Assembly (NCBI GenBank): GCA_964533865.1
Contig: CAZHRC010000028.1
Span: forward strand, 1-17,503
Length of the DNA stretch: 17,503 nt
Reading direction: 5' to 3'
From: CAZHRC01 sp964533865
GTDB lineage: Bacteria; Bacillota; Clostridia; Tissierellales; Peptoniphilaceae
Shown: positions 13,804 through 17,503 of the stretch, piece by piece
Numbering within the stretch: position 1 is the stretch's first letter
Layout: each line of letters begins with the position of its first letter
Made by a program: the position numbers and the translations under genes
The notes under the pieces: model-generated
What the model was told of the DNA's origin: nothing
The model's database searches: none
What the model saw: the letters and a program-made list of their open reading frames with translations, nothing else

Positions 13804-15649
13804 ACTTGCCCAAAGGCGCATCTAAAAATAACTTTAGCATCCGATCTCTGTTAGTTTGGGAATTGTAGCGCGATACTTCCTCTTTCAATGATGCCACCTC
13901 ATCGGTAATCACCGCATCGGGGCCAATTTGAAGGACGCTAGTCATGTTTTCAACTTGGTTCACTGTCCAGACCACCACTTTTTTCCCAGAAGCCTGAATC
14001 GATGCCACGCGTTCACTCGTCGCCTCCCCTTCTTCAAGTATGAGCATATCGCCTACGAGAGAGGCGTTATCACCAAAGGATAGAAAATAAATAAACCCAC
14101 TGGTAAAAGAACTATACTTTTCTTCAATGTACTGAATGATTTTATAGTCTAAGGACACCAAGACCACATCGGCCTCCATCCCCTTGTCTCTGACGATTTT
14201 AACCACGTCATCAACCATCTTCTCGTCGGCTGTTTTACCTTTCAGCTCCAAAAACAACCGGATCTTTCCCTTTGATGCATCGAGAAGCTCTTCTAACGTC
14301 GGAATCTTCTCGCCTTCTTTTGGCTCCCCTTTGAAAAGCAGCGTGAACCCCTTCAATTCCTCTAAAGATAGATCCTGCACTCGCACATTGTGACCTGTGG
14401 CGCGTTTTAGAGTGTTGTCGTGATTTAATACGTAGTGTCCATCAGCGGTTCGCTGTACGTCCACCTCGGCAAATGCCGCCCCCAATGTTATCGCTTCTTT
14501 AATACCCGATAAGGAGTTTTCCGGCGCCGCAAATCCACCACCTCGATGGGCGACGATTTGTGATCGGGAAGGCATCATAAACAGTTCGTCAAAATACTGA
14601 CCTAATGGAATAGCAAGAACGATCATGCCCACCAAAATCAACCCCAAGATCCCCCGAGAGTGTTTGAACAACCGATCTGCCATACTCGCTTTTACTTTTG
14701 ACGGTGCTTCGGGGTACTGATCATACAAATAGCCATATTCTGGATCGTCCTTGACAAAGGTATAAAACACTTCCGAAAGGTAGTGAATCTGGTAGGGTAT
14801 CGCCAAGGATACCATCAACCACACCCCCATGTGTTGGATGAGCAACAGACTCATCATCGCCGAGCGATTGGCCACCTTTGTCAAATCCAATTTTAAAGTC
14901 AAAGCCGCCATGGCCACTAACCACAGAGTGATTAAAATCAAACCGATGATCACCCCGATAATAGGCACTGCCACGACCAACTTAAAAAAGGATTTGCCCG
15001 TTTTACGGTAGAGCGCCGCACTTTTTTTCATGGCTGCGTTGGCGTCAAGGCCTTCGATAACCATGAAATGAAAGGTAAACACCCAGCGAAACGCGTAATA
15101 AATCACCCCAACGGTGATCATCGCGTAAATTGCCAAGTAAAGGGGTTTGCTCTCGATAAATTCCATAATAAAATTGGGGATTTTGATGGACAAAAATGAC
15201 AGCTTAAACCCGGAGCCGGAAATCGGCACCAACAATAAGAAGTAGACCAACAGTAACAACCCACCGAAATGGAGAAGTTTTGGAATAAACTTCAAATTCT
15301 CGACAACGAGCATCCGATGGTTACATGGCGGTTGACCTTTAATCGATCGAGAGCTAATGATGACAAAGCCACACAACTCCAAGACGATCCCCAAAAACAG
15401 CACCAACGCCCCCAATACAAGCACCACAGCTCCATCGGGAGACAGTAAAAATCGGCTGACGGTGCTGTTTGTCATGACGTTCATCCCTCTACGCATCATA
15501 AGCGCTTTCGTGATTCCCCAAAATACGGGAAGGATAATCGCCGAAATGAGAAACAGCACCCACAACAGATACTTTAAAATCTCAGGTGCACCTTTTCTAA
15601 AACTCTTTACAGCGTTGATAAAAAACGGAAACGCTTTGATTTCTTTCAT
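13802..15649 (-). CDS. Membrane-anchored glycerophosphodiester phosphodiesterase
   Basis: The protein has 615 residues in two parts. Residues 1 to about 355 form a GPDPase-membrane domain with about seven to eight hydrophobic segments. Residues 362-600 form a GDPD catalytic domain with HRGGG (368-372) and PENS, the metal ligands in AEVDVQ (394-399), the second catalytic His in NHD (409-411), ELKG, and DAVITDE near the end. Such enzymes cleave glycerophosphodiesters, from lipid or teichoic-acid turnover, to glycerol-3-phosphate and an alcohol; the catalytic part probably faces outward. The frame is open to 15745, but the ATG at 15649 is chosen because AAGGGGGG precedes it and the longer form would overlap the yjbQ-like gene. 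It is the last gene of its operon, 26 bases after the yjbQ-like stop. Confidence 0.93.
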   Translation of the reverse strand: MKEIKAFPFFINAVKSFRKGAPEILKYLLWVLFLISAIILPVFWGITKALMMRRGMNVMTNSTVSRFLLSPDGAVVLVLGALVLFLGIVLELCGFVIISSRSIKGQPPCNHRMLVVENLKFIPKLLHFGGLLLLVYFLLLVPISGSGFKLSFLSIKIPNFIMEFIESKPLYLAIYAMITVGVIYYAFRWVFTFHFMVIEGLDANAAMKKSAALYRKTGKSFFKLVVAVPIIGVIIGLILITLWLVAMAALTLKLDLTKVANRSAMMSLLLIQHMGVWLMVSLAIPYQIHYLSEVFYTFVKDDPEYGYLYDQYPEAPSKVKASMADRLFKHSRGILGLILVGMIVLAIPLGQYFDELFMMPSRSQIVAHRGGGFAAPENSLSGIKEAITLGAAFAEVDVQRTADGHYVLNHDNTLKRATGHNVRVQDLSLEELKGFTLLFKGEPKEGEKIPTLEELLDASKGKIRLFLELKGKTADEKMVDDVVKIVRDKGMEADVVLVSLDYKIIQYIEEKYSSFTSGFIYFLSFGDNASLVGDMLILEEGEATSERVASIQASGKKVVVWTVNQVENMTSVLQIGPDAVITDEVASLKEEVSRYNSQTNRDRMLKLFLDAPLGK

Positions 15650-15675
15650 AGGCCCCCCTTCATTGAAATGGCGTT

Positions 15676-16065
15676 TTATAACACTTTCACGTAGTACTTC
15701 CGGCTCCTCGGCCCGTCGAATTCGCAGAAGTAAACCCCTTGCCACATGCCAAGGAGAGCTGCTCCGTCATTGATAATAACCGTTGCACTCGATCCGATCG
15801 CCGAAGCCTTCAAATGAGCTGAAGAATTGCCTTCACCGTGCAAAAACTCTTTTCGATCCGGAAAAGCCAATTCCAACCCCAACATCGCATCGGTCACCAC
15901 ATCCAGGTCATAAGATTCATTGATGGTGATGCCCGCTGTGGTATGAGGGCAATAGATCACCGCAATCCCATCTTCGACTCGACTTTTGGCGATGGCATCC
16001 TGGAGAGATGCGGTAATCGCGTAAAATGTATTTTCCGCAGTTTTCAAGGTGTAAGTGTATAACAT
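15676..16065 (-). CDS. YjbQ/UPF0047 family protein
   Basis: At 129 residues it is typical of the family. Conserved motifs are all present: HTTAGITINE (41-50), HGEGNSSAHLKA (76-87) and GMWQGVYFCEFDGPR (106-120); the His residues form a probable metal site. Family members have weak thiamin-phosphate synthase activity in vitro, but the physiological role is unsettled. The ATG has a good AGGAGG. It lies between the hydrolase and the phosphodiesterase genes on the same strand, with gaps of 47 and 26 bases. Confidence 0.93.
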   Translation of the reverse strand: MLYTYTLKTAENTFYAITASLQDAIAKSRVEDGIAVIYCPHTTAGITINESYDLDVVTDAMLGLELAFPDRKEFLHGEGNSSAHLKASAIGSSATVIINDGAALLGMWQGVYFCEFDGPRSRKYYVKVL

Positions 16066-16112
16066 GGTATCCTCCTGAAGTCAAAACCTCGCCTGATATC
16101 GCCGTCATGCTG

Positions 16113-16949
16113 CTAGTTCCCTTGTACAAACCCCAACACCACTTCATTAAACTCCTCTGGCGTCTCGTAAAACATCGTATGGCCACCCTTTTTAAACTCG
16201 TGGTAGACGTACTCGGTTTTCATCTGAGCACAGTAGTATTCCCCCATGCCTGGGCTTCGAGGGATGGCTGGGCTGGTGGCGGTACAAATCAAGGTAGGTA
16301 TGCTAAGCGTCGGCAACACCGCCATGTAATCTCGAAACAAAAAGTCACTGTAGATGCCAAAAGCGATCCAAGGCGGGCATTTGGCCATTTCCATAGCCGC
16401 CCAATCCTCGTCTTCTTGCGTAGGTTGCTCTTTAAAAATCAGCCGCGCAAAACTGCGACAATAACTTTCGTGATCTTTGATGGAAAAGAGCATCGCCCGG
16501 TTCATTCCATCCACATCAAACCCTGCCAAAGAGTGGCTATTGATGGGATCTTTCCAGAAAGGGTACAACACGCTGTCGATGATGCCCATTTTCGCCAATC
16601 GATGAGGGCCGTACTGTTCATAATAGGACAGCGCGACAGAACTCCCCATCGACCACCCCATCAGAGACAGGTCTTCCAATCCTAAAAAATCCACCAATTC
16701 TTTAATGTCTTGTGCCATGCGAGGGATATTGAGCCCATGGGTAACCTTGGAAGAGGAACCATGCCCCCTTGCATCCACTAGAATGAGCCGATGGTTTGCC
16801 GACAAGGCTGCAATGTTTTTTCTAAAGTAATAGGACGTGCACAAATACCCAGGAATGAGCAATATGGGCTTTCCTTCACCGTAATCTTCAAAATAGATGT
16901 GCGCTCCATCGGATGTTTCAAAAAAATTGTCTTTTTCTCTGATCATCAT
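16113..16949 (-). CDS. Alpha/beta hydrolase
   Basis: This is a 278-residue cytosolic alpha/beta-fold hydrolase. The oxyanion strand is LLIPGYLC (30-37), followed by DARGHGSSS, the nucleophile elbow GWSMGS with Ser100, and the catalytic His257 in GGHTMF. The acid residue is not obvious: the segment before the usual acid position reads CTATSPAIPRSPG. Substrate is unknown; it resembles esterase or peroxidase-like members. It starts five bases after the symporter stop, whose TAG forms part of the ribosome binding site (GAGTAGGTG); either of two adjacent ATG codons could be used. It may process a compound taken up by that symporter (inference). Confidence 0.88.
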   Translation of the reverse strand: MMIREKDNFFETSDGAHIYFEDYGEGKPILLIPGYLCTSYYFRKNIAALSANHRLILVDARGHGSSSKVTHGLNIPRMAQDIKELVDFLGLEDLSLMGWSMGSSVALSYYEQYGPHRLAKMGIIDSVLYPFWKDPINSHSLAGFDVDGMNRAMLFSIKDHESYCRSFARLIFKEQPTQEDEDWAAMEMAKCPPWIAFGIYSDFLFRDYMAVLPTLSIPTLICTATSPAIPRSPGMGEYYCAQMKTEYVYHEFKKGGHTMFYETPEEFNEVVLGFVQGN

Positions 16950-16954
16950 GGCAC

Positions 16955-17503
16955 CTACTCGCTCAAATTGGCGTAGCGCTCATCGTAATCTGGGCAGAAC
17001 CATACTTGGTAGATACCCAGTTTCACCTTTTTAGTCAATGGACTCACCGCCAGCATCAGTACAAGAGAGGTCCCAAGTCCTAAGATAATCGCATGAACAG
17101 GCCATTTAAACACTGTAGCCAACATATACATGCCAACACCGCCCAAACATCCGCTGATCGCAGCGGCAGGGGTCGCTTTTTTCCAATAAAGCCCTAAATA
17201 CAGCGGAAACAAAAATCCAGAGGCAATGCCCCCTATGGAAAAGTTGACAATCAATTGGATATAATCGTTTGGAAACAGGGCGATCACCAGGGCTATGCCC
17301 GCTGCAATCGCAGTAAATACCAGATTTCCTCTCGCTAAAGACTCATCGGATACTTTAGGATTGACGATCCCCCAATACAAATCCTGCATCACCGTCGATG
17401 CGATGATGACTAAAAACGCTGCCACCGTCGATTGGATGGCTGCTGCGCTGCCTGCGATCACCAACCCGCCAAGCCATGGCGGAAGAACGGTGGACACCAA
17501 CAT
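16955..17503 (-). CDS. Sodium:solute symporter (SSS family), C-terminal part
   Basis: The last 182 residues of a membrane transporter are visible; the frame is open to the window edge, so the ATG there is probably internal. LPPWLGGLVIAGSAAAIQST followed by DLYWGIVNP is the conserved region around TM8 of the SSS family, where the second sodium site lies (Ser/Thr in AIQSTVAA). Four more membrane segments follow at about 60-80, 85-105, 112-130 and 135-155. The pattern resembles pantothenate or amino-acid type symporters, but the substrate cannot be set from this part. Confidence 0.88.
   Translation of the reverse strand: MLVSTVLPPWLGGLVIAGSAAAIQSTVAAFLVIIASTVMQDLYWGIVNPKVSDESLARGNLVFTAIAAGIALVIALFPNDYIQLIVNFSIGGIASGFLFPLYLGLYWKKATPAAAISGCLGGVGMYMLATVFKWPVHAIILGLGTSLVLMLAVSPLTKKVKLGIYQVWFCPDYDERYANLSE

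Noticed and set aside
15650..15745. N-terminal extension of the phosphodiesterase to 15745
   Set aside because: It overlaps the well-supported yjbQ-like gene, and a good ribosome binding site precedes the ATG at 15649.
16026..16685. 219-codon open frame on the plus strand across the hydrolase gene
   Set aside because: It is antisense to a clear alpha/beta hydrolase with catalytic motifs, and its translation is not protein-like.

Overview
The window looks like chromosome of a Bacillota (Firmicutes) bacterium, most likely a Clostridia-type anaerobe. Pointers are the strong AGGAGG-type ribosome binding sites, a clostridial-style BlaI/BlaR1 pair in which BlaR1 carries a DUF4825-like tail, clostridial-type MurJ proteins, TTG starts, and a selenium-dependent tRNA-modifying enzyme (MnmH/SelU). 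I cannot fix the genus. I see no mobile element, CRISPR array, rRNA or tRNA, and no gene-free stretch longer than about 220 bp.

Layout. (1) 1-528, plus strand: the C-terminal part of mnmH (selU), cut by the window edge and apparently frameshifted near its left end. (2) 531-4206, minus strand, read right to left: a secreted protein of unknown function, blaI, a broken blaR1 and a small unknown protein. A TTGACA-type promoter overlaid by BlaI-operator-like dyads lies in front at about 4280-4350. blaR1 carries two separate lesions: a one-base loss in an oligo-A run and an in-frame TAG. (3) 4425-9000, minus strand: a murJ-like flippase, glpK (glycerol kinase) and a second murJ-like paralogue as one tight transcription unit, with a promoter at 9034-9062 and a terminator at 4381-4409. 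(4) 9211-13763, plus strand: argC-argB-argD, a GNAT acetyltransferase and a CmpB-type membrane protein with a coiled-coil tail, driven from a promoter at 9146-9175. (5) 13802-17503, minus strand: a sodium:solute symporter (cut by the window edge), an alpha/beta hydrolase, a YjbQ/UPF0047 protein and a membrane-anchored glycerophosphodiester phosphodiesterase. Regions 4 and 5 converge on a bidirectional hairpin terminator at 13767-13803.

How the genes fit together. ArgC, ArgB and ArgD catalyse steps 2 to 4 of ornithine/arginine synthesis; the first enzyme (N-acetylglutamate synthase or ArgJ) is not in the window, and the co-transcribed GNAT is only a speculative candidate for it. GlpK and the glycerophosphodiesterase both yield glycerol-3-phosphate, and the MurJ-like proteins act at the envelope, so an envelope/glycerophosphate theme runs through regions 3 and 5. 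The BlaI locus looks like a small envelope-stress regulon whose sensor is either mutated or mis-sequenced.

The most notable points are the doubly interrupted blaR1 next to an intact blaI and its likely operators, the murJ-glpK-murJ arrangement, and the GNAT inside the arginine operon. I found no convincing wholly new system.
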